64,000 nt of DNA, taken from SURF-21 sp964462595. Lineage in GTDB: Bacteria > Actinomycetota > Geothermincolia > Geothermincolales > RBG-13-55-18. The notes beneath the pieces are model-generated. The model saw only the letters and a program-made list of their open reading frames with translations. It ran no database searches and was not told where the DNA came from. This document shows, in pieces, positions 16,695 to 25,920 of the stretch. Where the stretch lies: NCBI GenBank assembly GCA_964462595.1, contig CAYWXM010000024.1, positions 62,001 through 126,000 on the forward strand, given 5' to 3'. The position numbers were made by a program, and so were the translations under genes. Positions within the stretch are counted from its first letter, which is position 1. Each line of letters begins with the position of its first letter.

Positions 16695-16784
16695 GGGGGG
16701 TCTGGGCAGTGGCGTGGTAGAATAGCGCCGTCTGGCGGGGGAAATGGATGGTGTCAATGTTTACCCTATGCAAGGAGGCTGACG

Positions 16785-17981
16785 ATGGCTGATGAGATGC
16801 CGCATGGAGATGTGTATTACAGGTTGCGGCAGTATCTCGACGAACTGCCGGCCGGGTACCCGGAGACGCCGACCGGGGTGGAGATTAGGCTGCTGGAAAA
16901 GATCTTCGCTCCCGAGGAAGCGGAGCTGTTCCTCCACTGTAAGCTGGTGGCTGAGACGCCCGCTGCGATAGCTGAGCGGGCGGGGATGCCGGAGAGCGAG
17001 GCCGCCGCGATGCTTGCCCGCATGGGGAAGAAAGGCCACCTCTTCCCGGTAGAGAGCGGCGGCAGAACGCTTTACATGGCGCTCCCCTGGATGCCGGGCA
17101 TCATCGAGACGCAACTGAACCTACTGGACGAAGAATTCGCCCACATGCTGCTGGAACACAACAAGACCTACTTCCCGAGCTGGACAGCCCTGAACAACCA
17201 GATGTTCCGGGTCGTCCCGGTCAACTCGGCGGTGGAGGCCACGCCCGTCGTCGAGACTTACGACAGGATACGGGAGCTGGTAAAGGAGCAGAAACAGATA
17301 TCCGTGATGCCTTGCCTGTGCCGCTCCACGCAGAGGACCCTGGGCCATGACTGCGGGCGCCCCCTCGAGTCGTGCTTCGTGTTCGGACCTTACACGAAAC
17401 ACTTCGTTGAGAACGGGGACGGGCGCTACATCAGCGTGGACGAGGCCTTGGACATACTCGACGAGTGTGAGAAGGCGGCGCTGGTCCTGCAGCCGGTGAA
17501 CGCCCGCGAGCTCAACGGCATGTGCACCTGCTGCTCGTGTTGCTGCTTCATGCTGCAGAACCTCAAGAACCTGCCCAACCCGGCCGAAGTTGTGCAGTCT
17601 TCGTTCCAGGCAAAGATAGAGCCCGGACTCTGCAGCCTTTGCGGGAGTTGCCTCGAGCGTTGCCAGACGGACGCGCTCGTCGAGGGCGAAAGCTCCATGG
17701 AGGTAGACCTGGCGAGGTGCATCGGCTGCGGGCTATGCGTTTCCAGCTGCCCCGAGGGAGCCATATCGCTCTTCCCCAAGGGCGAGACCCGCGAGGTACC
17801 CACAAACGTATTCGATACCCTGACCCGTATCGCCAGGGAACGCAACCAGCCCTTCGGCAAGTTCAACTTCTTCATGAAGCACACCTCGTCGCCAGCGTTC
17901 TTCCGCAACTGGAAGCTCCTGGACAGGATCGGCCTCGCCCGCCCCATCGTGAAACAGCTCGAGAAACGGGGCTTCGTCTAG
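16785..17981 (+). CDS. Multi-cluster 4Fe-4S protein with CC motifs (second copy)
   Basis: A 398-residue relative of the preceding protein with a longer N-terminal part that looks like a winged-helix (ETPAAIAERAGMPESEAAAM). The Cys-rich middle has PCLCRSTQRTLGHDC and MCTCCSCCCFM, and the C-terminal ferredoxin has CSLCGSCLERCQTDA and CIGCGLCVSSCPEGA. The ATG is preceded by AAGGAGG with ideal spacing. The pairing of a helix-turn-helix-like N-terminus with a redox cluster core could mean a redox-sensing or an electron-bifurcation role. It is followed by a 450-base gap and then an acyl-CoA ligase gene. Confidence 0.8.
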   Translation: MADEMPHGDVYYRLRQYLDELPAGYPETPTGVEIRLLEKIFAPEEAELFLHCKLVAETPAAIAERAGMPESEAAAMLARMGKKGHLFPVESGGRTLYMALPWMPGIIETQLNLLDEEFAHMLLEHNKTYFPSWTALNNQMFRVVPVNSAVEATPVVETYDRIRELVKEQKQISVMPCLCRSTQRTLGHDCGRPLESCFVFGPYTKHFVENGDGRYISVDEALDILDECEKAALVLQPVNARELNGMCTCCSCCCFMLQNLKNLPNPAEVVQSSFQAKIEPGLCSLCGSCLERCQTDALVEGESSMEVDLARCIGCGLCVSSCPEGAISLFPKGETREVPTNVFDTLTRIARERNQPFGKFNFFMKHTSSPAFFRNWKLLDRIGLARPIVKQLEKRGFV

Positions 17982-18431
17982 CCAGTTGTGCGCCAGGCCA
18001 ACAGACTCCCCTGCCGGGGTTCGGCCACTTTGCGTTCCTTCACGGACTTCTTAACGCTTCTTCGTACTAAAGCTGGTGCCAGATGCTTTGAGGTTTGCGC
18101 CCCCATGCGTGTCTTCCCGTGCCCGCATCTTCCGTCTCTTCCCTATCTACTCCGCTTACCACCAGAGAGACATTGATACGCAATCAGTCAGATCTATCAT
18201 CATCAACCTGGGTTTCGAGGGCACAGCCGCGGGGTAAAGCGCGGCTGATTGCCGTATGTTACAGCGTATGATAGATTGAGTCTGATGGTGTGTCGGCTTC
18301 TATTTTCATTTTTTACATAGTGGTTTTCCAGCGTAAAAAGGAAGGCGTGCGCTTCCACGTATTCCATTTTCTTCAAGGAAGCGGCGCTACCGGCACTCGA
18401 AGCGGGGCTGGCGGAAAAAGGAGGTCGGGTC
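17982..18431. other. Gene-free stretch before acyl-CoA ligase
   Basis: This 450-base stretch has no frame with a ribosome site and recognisable composition. The middle (about 18170-18330) is more AT-rich and probably holds the ligase promoter. A good AAAGGAGG ends it. I see no hairpin followed by Ts, no RNA gene and no repeat. Confidence 0.45.
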
Positions 18432-20102
18432 ATGGATTACGGGGTCGTTAAGGGGTTTCCTTCCACGTCCAACAACGATTACCAGCTCAACGTACCAACC
18501 ATCTTGAGGCATGCGGCGAGGACATTCTCCGAAGTAGAGATCGCGTCCAGGAACCTGGATGGCAGTATTTTCCGGTACAATTACCGGGAATGCTACGAGA
18601 GGGTGTGCAGGATGGCCAATGCCCTGAAGAGCCTGGGCATAGGGCCCGGGGACCAGGTGGGTGTCCTGGACTTCAACACCCACCGCTTCGCAGAACTCTT
18701 CTTCGCCATATCCGGTCTCGGGGCCGTTCTCCTGCAGCTAAACCCCCGCGTGTCCATGCAGGACCGCAGCTACATCATCAACCACAGCCAAGCCAAGTTC
18801 ATATGCGTCTCGGACCTCATGATCCCCCTGCTCGAACCCATAGCGCCGGAGCTCAAGTCCGTCGAGGGATACATGATCATCACCGATAGGCCCAAGGACC
18901 AGTTCGAAACCCAGCTCAGCCCGCTGTATACCTTCGAGGAACTCCTGCAGGGATCAGATGCCGAGATAGAATGGCCCATGATAGACGAGACGTCGGCCTG
19001 CACGGCATGCTATACCACGGGGACCACCGGCAAGCCCAAGGGGGTATACGTTTCCCACCGCGCCCTCTACCTGCACACCCTCGCCGTGGCCATCAACCTC
19101 TCCCTGAACATGCACGACGTCATGATGCAGATAACACCCATGTTCCACGTGTTGGGCTGGGGCGCTTTCATCACCGGGCCCCTGTTGGGTGCCAAGATAG
19201 TGTTCTCGGGAGTGTACACGCTGGAGATGACCAATATCCTGGTGGACCTCCTGCTCTCGGAAAAGGTCACCGTCACCTGCGGGGCCCCGGCCATCTTCAT
19301 GCCCATGCTGGAAAACATAAGGCAGATGGACCCCAAGCCGGACCTGAACGGCCTGCGCATGGTCTCCGGTGCCAGCGAACCCCCCCTGGCCATGATGAAG
19401 GAGTACTGGGAGCTGGGCAAGGCGGAGGTCATCCACGCCTACGGCGCTACCGAGACCACTCCGCTGGTGTCCATCAACCTCACCAAACCGTCCCTGGAAG
19501 GGCTGCCCGAGGAGGAGAGATGGGACCTGAAGCGGAAGCAGGGCCTGCCCGTGGTGGGAGTCGACGTCAGGCTGGTGGACGAGGACGGCCGGGACATGCC
19601 CTTCGACGGGGAGGCGGTGGGAGAACTCCAGGTAAGGGGCCCTTGGATCACCTGCAGCTATTATGACGATCCCCGCAGCGCGGAATCCTTCACAGAGGAC
19701 GGGTACTGGAAGACCGGTGACGCTGCGACAATCAACCCGGACTGCTATATAAAGATCGTCGACCGCTTCAAGGACCTGGTCAAGAGCGGAGGCGAATGGA
19801 TCTCCACCGTGGACCTGGAGAACACGATCATAGCCCATCCGGGGGTGCTGGACGCGGGGGTCATCGGTATTCCCCACCCGGAGTGGGAGGAAAGGCCGCT
19901 TGCCCTGGTGGTATTGCGGGAAGAATACAAAGACAAGGTCTCAAAACAGGATATACTGGACTTCCTGGCTCCCAATTTCGCCAAATGGCAGCTCCCGGAC
20001 GATATCCTCTTCGTGGAGGAGATCCCCAAGACCTCGGTGGGCAAGGTAGCCAAGAGGATCGCCCGGGAGGAGTACGGGGACTATTTCACTAAACAGGCAT
20101 AA
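18432..20102 (+). CDS. AMP-dependent acyl-CoA synthetase (long-chain-fatty-acid-CoA ligase type)
   Basis: A 556-residue adenylate-forming ligase that activates a carboxylic acid with ATP and CoA. The phosphate loop is YTTGTTGKPKG near residue 200, followed by the MFHVLGWG segment, YGATETTPLV, the TGD motif in YWKTGDAATI, and the hinge KDLVKSGGEWIS. The C-terminal catalytic Lys lies in SVGKVAKRI. Length and motifs are full. A strong AAAGGAGGTC precedes ATG. The substrate is likely a medium or long chain acid, given the surrounding acyl-CoA enzymes, but an aromatic acid cannot be excluded. Confidence 0.92.
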   Translation: MDYGVVKGFPSTSNNDYQLNVPTILRHAARTFSEVEIASRNLDGSIFRYNYRECYERVCRMANALKSLGIGPGDQVGVLDFNTHRFAELFFAISGLGAVLLQLNPRVSMQDRSYIINHSQAKFICVSDLMIPLLEPIAPELKSVEGYMIITDRPKDQFETQLSPLYTFEELLQGSDAEIEWPMIDETSACTACYTTGTTGKPKGVYVSHRALYLHTLAVAINLSLNMHDVMMQITPMFHVLGWGAFITGPLLGAKIVFSGVYTLEMTNILVDLLLSEKVTVTCGAPAIFMPMLENIRQMDPKPDLNGLRMVSGASEPPLAMMKEYWELGKAEVIHAYGATETTPLVSINLTKPSLEGLPEEERWDLKRKQGLPVVGVDVRLVDEDGRDMPFDGEAVGELQVRGPWITCSYYDDPRSAESFTEDGYWKTGDAATINPDCYIKIVDRFKDLVKSGGEWISTVDLENTIIAHPGVLDAGVIGIPHPEWEERPLALVVLREEYKDKVSKQDILDFLAPNFAKWQLPDDILFVEEIPKTSVGKVAKRIAREEYGDYFTKQA

Positions 20103-20149
20103 GCCGGGGCAGCCGGCCGCCGGGGCAGGCCCGGGTTCCCCTTGACGGG

Positions 20150-21091
20150 CTACGGCGCCCTCTGAGCTTCGAGATCCACCATGTGCAGAATGCCTGCCGA
20201 GTCCCCCAAGGCCAGGCCCTTGCCCGAGGGGTAGAAGCTCGCGCACCTTATCTCTTCCGCAAACGCCAGGTCCACGAGCGGCTCCGCCGAAGAGCCGTCC
20301 CGCAGGGAAAGGACCGCGTTCCACCCCGTATCCTCATCGAGCGGGGAAGGCCTTTTGCCTTTCCGGGCATAGGCCAGGAGGCCGCCATCAGGGGACACCG
20401 CACAGGCCGTGATATCTCCACCGCCATCGTCCCAACTTTCCAGCAGCCCGGGCGGATCGACCTGCAGTATACCGAGTTCGCCTTCCTCCGTGCCCATGAG
20501 CAGGCGATCGTCGGAGGGAAAGAAAGCACAGCAGCACGTCTGCCCCGCGAGCTGGTTGAAATCGCCGACGACCTCGCCGGAAAACGCGTCCTGCAGCCGA
20601 AGGCCGCGCTCCCTGTTTCCCATGGCGAGGATGGAACCGTCATGGCTCAAGGCCAGGAACCGGCTGGAATAACTGCTCCCCAGTATCCTCCCCAGGAATT
20701 GCCTTTCGTGTATTCCAAAGGCCCAGAGCCTGTCGTAGTCATCCGCCGCGTATAGCGTGCAGGTATCGGGCGAAAAGGCGCAGGAAAACATGGTTATCCC
20801 GCCCGGCCACAACTCATCGAGGCAATCTCCGCTCGCCGCATCGAAAAGCCCGAGGGCGGGCTCGTCTCCAGCGGTAGCTACGAACATGCCGTCGGCGGAC
20901 CAGGCACAGCCATACAGAGGACCGCAGTGGACCGGGAGCACGTGGATGAGCTCTCCCGTCTCGGCGTCCCATATCCTGGCCTCCTTGTCCCGGCTCGATG
21001 TAACGAGGCGGGAACCGTCGGGAGAGAAAGCGCACCCGGAAACGGCTTCCGAGTGTGCGCTGACCATAAGCCTGGGCTGCAGCTTCTCCAC
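20150..21091 (-). CDS. WD40 repeat protein
   Basis: A 313-residue beta-propeller protein made of about seven WD40-type repeats. The first is clear (SGCAFSPDGSRLVTSSRDKE then ARIWDAETGEL), and later ones are more diverged (CAVSPDGGLLAYARKG and CASFYPSGKGLALGDSAG). I see no signal peptide, kinase or other domain, so it is probably a cytoplasmic scaffold or monitor protein. It converges on the acyl-CoA ligase gene with about 47 bases between. It may share a transcript with nothing. WD40 proteins of this stand-alone type are not common in bacteria but not rare in large genomes. Confidence 0.85.
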   Translation of the reverse strand: MEKLQPRLMVSAHSEAVSGCAFSPDGSRLVTSSRDKEARIWDAETGELIHVLPVHCGPLYGCAWSADGMFVATAGDEPALGLFDAASGDCLDELWPGGITMFSCAFSPDTCTLYAADDYDRLWAFGIHERQFLGRILGSSYSSRFLALSHDGSILAMGNRERGLRLQDAFSGEVVGDFNQLAGQTCCCAFFPSDDRLLMGTEEGELGILQVDPPGLLESWDDGGGDITACAVSPDGGLLAYARKGKRPSPLDEDTGWNAVLSLRDGSSAEPLVDLAFAEEIRCASFYPSGKGLALGDSAGILHMVDLEAQRAP

Positions 21092-21132
21092 ACCGCCATA
21101 GTATCAGGGTCAGCCGGGGCGATTAAAGGATA

Positions 21133-21939
21133 TCAATAATAGGTCCCCTTGGTGCGGTAATTCTCGCGGCGCTCGCTGGCTACGTGGCGTGATAATATGT
21201 CGAATTCATCGCGGTTTTCCCTATACATCCGGTACAAGTCTCGTGCCTGTTGTGGGAGCACGATGATCAACGATTTCCTTTCCAGTTCCTGGAATATATA
21301 GTCCATCGCCTCTTCCACGGTGATGGCATCTGGCGGCGGCGTGAGGGCTCCGAAGATACCCGTGATGACGTTGCCGGGGTTAAACACGCTGAAACTCAAC
21401 CCTTCGGTCTCCAACTCATATTGCAGGCATTCGGTCATGGTGATGACCGCGCTCTTGGTGGCCGCGTATAACGCCTGGTATGCAACGGGCAGTAACCCTC
21501 CCGCGGACCCCGTGTTCACTATGTGCCCGAAGCCCTGCTCGCGCATGATGGGGATCGCGGTGTAGGTGCCGTAGATGACCCCCATCAGGTTGAGGTCCAG
21601 CACGAATCTCCAGATGTCGAAGGTAACCTTTTCGGTGGGTATGGTCATCCCCACCCCGGCGTTGTTGAACACGAAGTCCAGATGCCCATCGTGCGTTTTG
21701 GCGCCCTTGATGAGGGCTTCGACCTGGTCGAGTTGGGTGACGTCGGTGAGCATGGTGTACGCTTCTCCCGGATATTCGCGGTTCAGGCGCTCCGACTCCT
21801 TGGCGAGGTTGTCCTGGTCTATGTCCCCCATGAAGACAGCCATAGCCCCTTCAGAGAGCAGCTTCTCGACCAGACCTAAGCCTATGCCCGAGGCGGCACC
21901 CGTTACTGCCGCGACCTTGTTCTTGAAATACTCACTCAT
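21133..21939 (-). CDS. Short-chain dehydrogenase/reductase (SDR)
   Basis: A 268-residue classical SDR. The NAD(P)-binding motif is TGAASGIG at residue 14, the NNAG motif is present, and the catalytic tetrad is completed by Ser in NTGSAGG and YAATKSA. The Asp in GDIDQDN after the second strand hints at NAD preference. It is 14 bases downstream of the acetoacetate-decarboxylase-family gene on the same strand, so they may act in one pathway on beta-keto or hydroxy acids. Confidence 0.92.
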   Translation of the reverse strand: MSEYFKNKVAAVTGAASGIGLGLVEKLLSEGAMAVFMGDIDQDNLAKESERLNREYPGEAYTMLTDVTQLDQVEALIKGAKTHDGHLDFVFNNAGVGMTIPTEKVTFDIWRFVLDLNLMGVIYGTYTAIPIMREQGFGHIVNTGSAGGLLPVAYQALYAATKSAVITMTECLQYELETEGLSFSVFNPGNVITGIFGALTPPPDAITVEEAMDYIFQELERKSLIIVLPQQARDLYRMYRENRDEFDILSRHVASERRENYRTKGTYY

Positions 21940-21953
21940 GTCACCCTCCTCTG

Positions 21954-22739
21954 TTATAGCTCACTGGCAAGGTCTCCACGCAGGTTCGTCACCATCTTCG
22001 CGAAAATGCACTCGCGGTACTCGAGAACCGGCAGGTCGGCAAGGGCGTTGATGATTCCTGCCTGCAGGGGATTGAACCGGGGGTCCGCTTTAGTCCAGGC
22101 GACTTTCCCCGTACCCCTGCTACCGGAAAGGTACGTCGCATCCACCGGATAAACGGTGGCATGGGAAAGGGCCGCGCCCGGCCTGCCGATTTTGGGGATA
22201 TAGCGCCACCCGAGCTGGTTGACCCTGCTTTCGGAGGTCATGGCGGCCAGTTCCTGCTCGGTGAGGGCTTCGCCCAGGTCCAGTTCAAGCTCCAGGAAGA
22301 CCCTGCCCTCATGGCTCGCGTTCGCCGTGATGTGCCCGTTAAGGTCGTGATGGTCGGGGATGTCCGCGAAGATCTTGGGCATGCCCGTCTCTTCTCGGCC
22401 GCCGAGTATCGGCGCCGCCTTGTTCTCCCAGATGACCAGAACGAAGGCGCCTTCGGTCCCGGACGCGATATGCCTGGCGGGCGTCATCAAGGCTATCAGC
22501 GAATAATAGCCGCCGTTCATCCACTGTATGCCGCAGCACTTCTGATAACCTACGCTTATGATCGGGTCTATGATCTCGAACGCATCGGGCACGTACTGCG
22601 AGAGCGCGTTTCCGTCAGTCAGGTAGCTGATGCTGATGCCCGTGACGTCATCGTACTGGAGGTTGTGCAGGCCACCCCCCGGGACTCCGCCGAAATGAGC
22701 CGGCATGCGGTACGAAAAGCTCTCGTCGAATACAAACAT
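21954..22739 (-). CDS. Acetoacetate decarboxylase family protein
   Basis: A 261-residue protein of the ADC family, whose best-known member decarboxylates acetoacetate through a Schiff base on a Lys. The motif GREETGMPKIFADI fits the Lys-bearing region and the N-terminal MPAHFGG is also typical. I start at ATG 22739, where AAGGAGG precedes the codon. The frame runs on upstream to 23171, but that extension overlaps the membrane protein gene and is not credible. It is co-directional with the SDR gene, and many ADC homologues act on other keto acids. Confidence 0.85.
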   Translation of the reverse strand: MFVFDESFSYRMPAHFGGVPGGGLHNLQYDDVTGISISYLTDGNALSQYVPDAFEIIDPIISVGYQKCCGIQWMNGGYYSLIALMTPARHIASGTEGAFVLVIWENKAAPILGGREETGMPKIFADIPDHHDLNGHITANASHEGRVFLELELDLGEALTEQELAAMTSESRVNQLGWRYIPKIGRPGAALSHATVYPVDATYLSGSRGTGKVAWTKADPRFNPLQAGIINALADLPVLEYRECIFAKMVTNLRGDLASEL

Positions 22740-22768
22740 CCGCGCCTCCTTTTTCTCGCGCCCCTCCC

Positions 22769-23983
22769 TTACGCCTGGCTGGCAGCACCCTCCAGGCCTC
22801 CCCGCATCTTGCCCAGGACGACCAGTACGTGCAGCAGGTACAGAAGAATACCCCCGTTTATAAAGAGGATAACACCCAGCACCAGCCCGGGGATCAGTTC
22901 GGCGACGAAGACCGATATACCGAACAATATCGTGGTGACGTTCAATACGAGTTGAGCCACGAAAAGCCTCTTCATTATCGCGGGGACCTTGCCGCGGGGC
23001 TGCTCGGATCCTTTCAGAAGAGGGAGACCTGTCCGCCACAATCCGACGATGCCGCTTACGATGTTGGTCAGACCGATGAGGATCATCAGCGGTATGATAA
23101 GTATGTCCGGAACGATACAGGAGGTGATCCCGAGCGCTGCCAGTACCGTTCCGAGTATTATCACCGCCCACGAGCGAGTAAAAGTCCCTATCGGCGTATC
23201 GCCCGACGCCAGCATCTTGAACGCGATGAGCACCATCAGCAGCCCTACCTGCGCGCTCCCCGAAAATGGGAGCATACCGAGGTTAACCGGGATCAGCAGC
23301 CATCCGAGAAGCAGCATCAAAACGCCCGTGAACAGGATCAAGACCTGGTCGGTGGACAGGGTGACGTCTTTCCTGGACGGTTTCTCGGCCTCCGGGTACT
23401 CCCGGTAGACCTTACGGAGGACGATGGCCAGGTAGATGACCGACGCCCCGAAGGCCAGGACCGCTGCCGCAGTCGCGCGCGTGGTCAGCAGGCTCTTCCT
23501 CAGTATGAGCAAAGCGGAGAGCATCGACAGCACGTAGACCGCGGAGCACGCCGCGATCAGGTGTTTGAAGACAGCTTCCCCCAGGTTTATCCAGGTCCGG
23601 AGTTTGTCCCGGGAAAGACACATCTGCAAAAGCAATATCAGCCCTCCCGGACCGAGAAAAATAAACAGCAACAGGCGGGGAACCAGGTTTATGATGTCGG
23701 GGATAAAACAAGTGAAGATGCCAACCGCACCTATCACCACGCCGGCGGTTATCAAGGGGACCGACCTCCCCATGTCCCCAAACGGGGTCTTGCCGAGCGT
23801 GGTGATCTGTAGGGCGAAGATGACCAGGATCAGCCCGTAGAGACCGTTTTCGTAGTAAGAGATGTTCCCGTCAGCTATGGGAAAAAGCAGGACGCCGGCT
23901 ATCAGCAATGCCATTCCGGCGATCAGCAGGAGCACCACTTCTAAGGGAAGATCTGCTTCCTTTGTTATCCATCCTTTATTCAC
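22769..23983 (-). CDS. Internally duplicated polytopic membrane protein (unknown function)
   Basis: A 404-residue hydrophobic protein with about ten helices. The two halves are homologous: TTLGKTPFGDMGRSVPLI (first) matches ASGDTPIGTFTRSWAVII (second), and both are followed by an (I/L)G(I/T)xxCxVPDIL-like helix, FTCFIPDIINL against ITSCIVPDILII. Each half thus has about five helices, with a soluble basic linker between them (residues 190-210). I do not recognise a family. Start is GTG behind GGAGAC. It is 29 bases upstream of the ADC-family gene on the same strand, so co-transcription is likely. Confidence 0.72.
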   Translation of the reverse strand: MNKGWITKEADLPLEVVLLLIAGMALLIAGVLLFPIADGNISYYENGLYGLILVIFALQITTLGKTPFGDMGRSVPLITAGVVIGAVGIFTCFIPDIINLVPRLLLFIFLGPGGLILLLQMCLSRDKLRTWINLGEAVFKHLIAACSAVYVLSMLSALLILRKSLLTTRATAAAVLAFGASVIYLAIVLRKVYREYPEAEKPSRKDVTLSTDQVLILFTGVLMLLLGWLLIPVNLGMLPFSGSAQVGLLMVLIAFKMLASGDTPIGTFTRSWAVIILGTVLAALGITSCIVPDILIIPLMILIGLTNIVSGIVGLWRTGLPLLKGSEQPRGKVPAIMKRLFVAQLVLNVTTILFGISVFVAELIPGLVLGVILFINGGILLYLLHVLVVLGKMRGGLEGAASQA

Positions 23984-24409
23984 GGCTTTTTGTCTCCTGT
24001 GTTTATTTGTCTAACGTCTATAATAACAAACACAACAAATGAAGCAGAACGATAAGCGCAAGCCTGCTACTCGCGAGAGCTTTTCTATCAAATATGTGAT
24101 GAAGCTTGCATGTTCATATACACGAGGTGTTGTTTCAACATTAGAAATAGCCCTCCGCAAGCATCCGATACCTTTCCAGCAGATGTTTATGATATCAATC
24201 TGAACGGCATTAAAGTACCGGAGGGGGCGGGATGCGAACCCGCGCCCTTCAAACCATCCTCCCTCGCCGAGGGTCATCACGTGTAAAAAGCGGGGACAGA
24301 AGCATACAGCCAACCTTCGCCACCATTATATTCAATAATTGATCCGTATGCGCTGGAAAAAGCCGCGGTTTCTGCTGCATGGGTAATGGTCACCTCACGA
24401 AAAGCCAGC
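23984..24409. other. Gene-free AT-rich stretch holding a tRNA-Ser 3' remnant
   Basis: This 426-base stretch is markedly AT-rich in its first 240 bases. At 24219-24244 it carries a 26-base match to the T-arm and acceptor end of tRNA-Ser. It forms the right-hand boundary of the 22.7-24.0 kb genes and the left-hand boundary of the accessory region. No coding frame here has a ribosome site. Confidence 0.5.
24219..24244 (-). repeat. Degenerate tRNA-Ser 3' fragment (T-arm plus acceptor)
   Basis: The 26 bases match the reverse complement of the tRNA-Ser T-arm and acceptor strand at 31634-31659 with one substitution (ATGCGAACC for ATTCGAACC). There is no anticodon arm or D-arm. It may be an old attachment scar, since a second, longer remnant and the intact tRNA lie to its right. 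The short length leaves chance possible, but 25 of 26 bases in the same orientation is suggestive. Confidence 0.5.
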
Positions 24410-25105
24410 CTAAAGGCGCCTCTCTCGCCCGCTCACTTTCTCGAGACCATTTTCCACGTGCGAGAGGTGCTTGAACATCTCCGCCCGCGCCGCCGCTTGG
24501 TCGCGCGATCTCAGGGCCTTTACGATGGCGCGGTGATCGCGCAGTGTGCGCTGCCGCACGGCGGGGGATTCCGCCGTGCGGCGGCGGCTGTACAGGCTGA
24601 GCTGGTTCACCGAGGACATGAACAGCTCCAGGATGGGGTTGCGGGCGGCGGCGAGGATGCGGTTGTGCAGCTCCAGGTCCAGGCGCAGGAAAGCCTCCGG
24701 GTCGTCCACCCGCTTCTTCGCCTCCTCCACCATCTTTTCCAGCTCCTCCAGCTCGGAGGCGGTGGCGTTGGCGGCGGCCAGCTCGGCGATGCCGGTTTCC
24801 AGTATCTTCCTGGCCTGAAAGAGGTCGTGATAGGTGGAGTCGTCCAGGGTGAAGACGGCGTCGAGGTGCTCGACCAGCTTCTTGGGCTCCAGGGAGGCGA
24901 TATAGTTCCCGGAGCCCTGCCGGTTATCGATGATGTTCATTATCTGGAGGGCGCGCAGGGCTTCGCGCAGCGAGGGGCGACTTACCCGCATCATGCCCGC
25001 CAGCTCGCGCTCCGAGGGCAGGCGGTCCCCGGGGCGCAGGTGCCTCTCCTTGATGAGGGCCAGGATGTTACGGGCGATCCTCATGGAGAGTGTCTCCCTC
25101 TCCAT
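24410..25105 (-). CDS. GntR/FadR-family transcriptional regulator with FCD domain
   Basis: A 231-residue regulator. Residues 1-75 are the winged-helix (LRPGDRLPSERELAGMMRVS and SRPSLREALRALQ), and residues 90-230 are an all-helical FCD ligand domain with ELHNRI and HRAIVKALRSRD, which carries metal-binding histidines in the family. I choose ATG 25105, which keeps the full DNA-binding domain; ATG 25162, overlapping the SDR gene, is an alternative. It lies at the end of the catabolic operon, just after the SDR gene, so it probably controls that operon with one of its intermediates as ligand. Confidence 0.85.
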   Translation of the reverse strand: MERETLSMRIARNILALIKERHLRPGDRLPSERELAGMMRVSRPSLREALRALQIMNIIDNRQGSGNYIASLEPKKLVEHLDAVFTLDDSTYHDLFQARKILETGIAELAAANATASELEELEKMVEEAKKRVDDPEAFLRLDLELHNRILAAARNPILELFMSSVNQLSLYSRRRTAESPAVRQRTLRDHRAIVKALRSRDQAAARAEMFKHLSHVENGLEKVSGRERRL

Positions 25106-25146
25106 CGCCCCGAAGAGGTCCTCCCGCGGCCCCGCCTCCCCCTGCG

Positions 25147-25917
25147 TCACTTCGCCACCCATCCGCAGTCCACGAGGAGGTCGGTGCCGGTGATAAACGA
25201 GGCCTTCTCGCTGGCGAGGAAATAGACCGCCTCCGCGATCTCCTGCGGGGAGGCCCAGCGGCGGAAGGCCTGTTCCGCCTCCCTTATCTTCTTGACCTCG
25301 TCGTAGGGCAGGCCGGTCTTGCGGGACTCTATCTCTATGTCCCCGTGCAGCATGGGGGTGTCCACCGAGCCAGGGCTCAGGGAATTCACGCGTATGCCGT
25401 AGGGAGCCACCTCCCAGGCGATGGCGCGGGTGAAGGCGATGATCGCGCCCTTGGTGGCCCCGTACACGGAGTGGTCCACCTGGCCCACGTGGCCGGACAC
25501 CGACCCCATGTTCACGATGGAGCCCGACCCCTGCCTCTTCATCACCGGGATGACGTGCTTGCAGAAGAGGAAGGTCCCGCCCAGGTTGACGTTCACCACG
25601 CGCCGGAAGTCCTCCACGGCTATCTCCTCGACCGGCCTCACCAGCACCACGCCGGCGTTGTTCACCAGCACGTCTATGCGGCCGAAGCGCTCTACGACCT
25701 CGCTCACGAAGGCCTCCACGTCCTTCTCCTCGGCGACGTCTCCCATCGCGTGATAGCACGAGGCCCCCGCCGCCCGCGCCGCCGCGGCCGTCTCCTGCAC
25801 GCCTTCGTCCATGTCGATGACGGCGACGTCGCAGCCGTTACGGGCAAAGCCCTCGGCCGTGGCCTTCCCGATGCCGCTGGCGGCACCCGTGACCACGGCC
25901 AGAACCTTCTCTTCCAT
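25147..25917 (-). CDS. Short-chain dehydrogenase/reductase (SDR)
   Basis: A 256-residue classical SDR. It has TGAASGIGKAT at residue 11, NNAGVVLV, catalytic YGATKGA and PGSVDTPM after it. It reads as a glucose/3-hydroxyacyl-type dehydrogenase with Asp after beta-2 (VIDMDEG), consistent with NAD use. It lies three bases downstream of the BKACE gene, in the operon that also contains a dehydrogenase-peptidase fusion and an SCP2 protein. The substrate is unknown but should be a hydroxy- or keto-acid given the neighbours. Confidence 0.92.
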   Translation of the reverse strand: MEEKVLAVVTGAASGIGKATAEGFARNGCDVAVIDMDEGVQETAAAARAAGASCYHAMGDVAEEKDVEAFVSEVVERFGRIDVLVNNAGVVLVRPVEEIAVEDFRRVVNVNLGGTFLFCKHVIPVMKRQGSGSIVNMGSVSGHVGQVDHSVYGATKGAIIAFTRAIAWEVAPYGIRVNSLSPGSVDTPMLHGDIEIESRKTGLPYDEVKKIREAEQAFRRWASPQEIAEAVYFLASEKASFITGTDLLVDCGWVAK

Positions 25918-25920
25918 GTC

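Noticed and set aside
22740..23171. N-terminal extension of the ADC-family frame (about 144 residues)
   Set aside because: It overlaps the membrane protein gene, has no family likeness, and a good ribosome site AAGGAGG marks ATG 22739 as the true start.
24219..24244. Interpretation as a complete second tRNA gene
   Set aside because: Only the T-arm and acceptor strand match; the anticodon arm, D-arm and 5' acceptor half are missing.
25163..25759. N-terminal extension of the GntR regulator frame
   Set aside because: The long frame lies within the SDR gene on the same strand and its sequence is a low-complexity shadow; family homology starts at about 25105.
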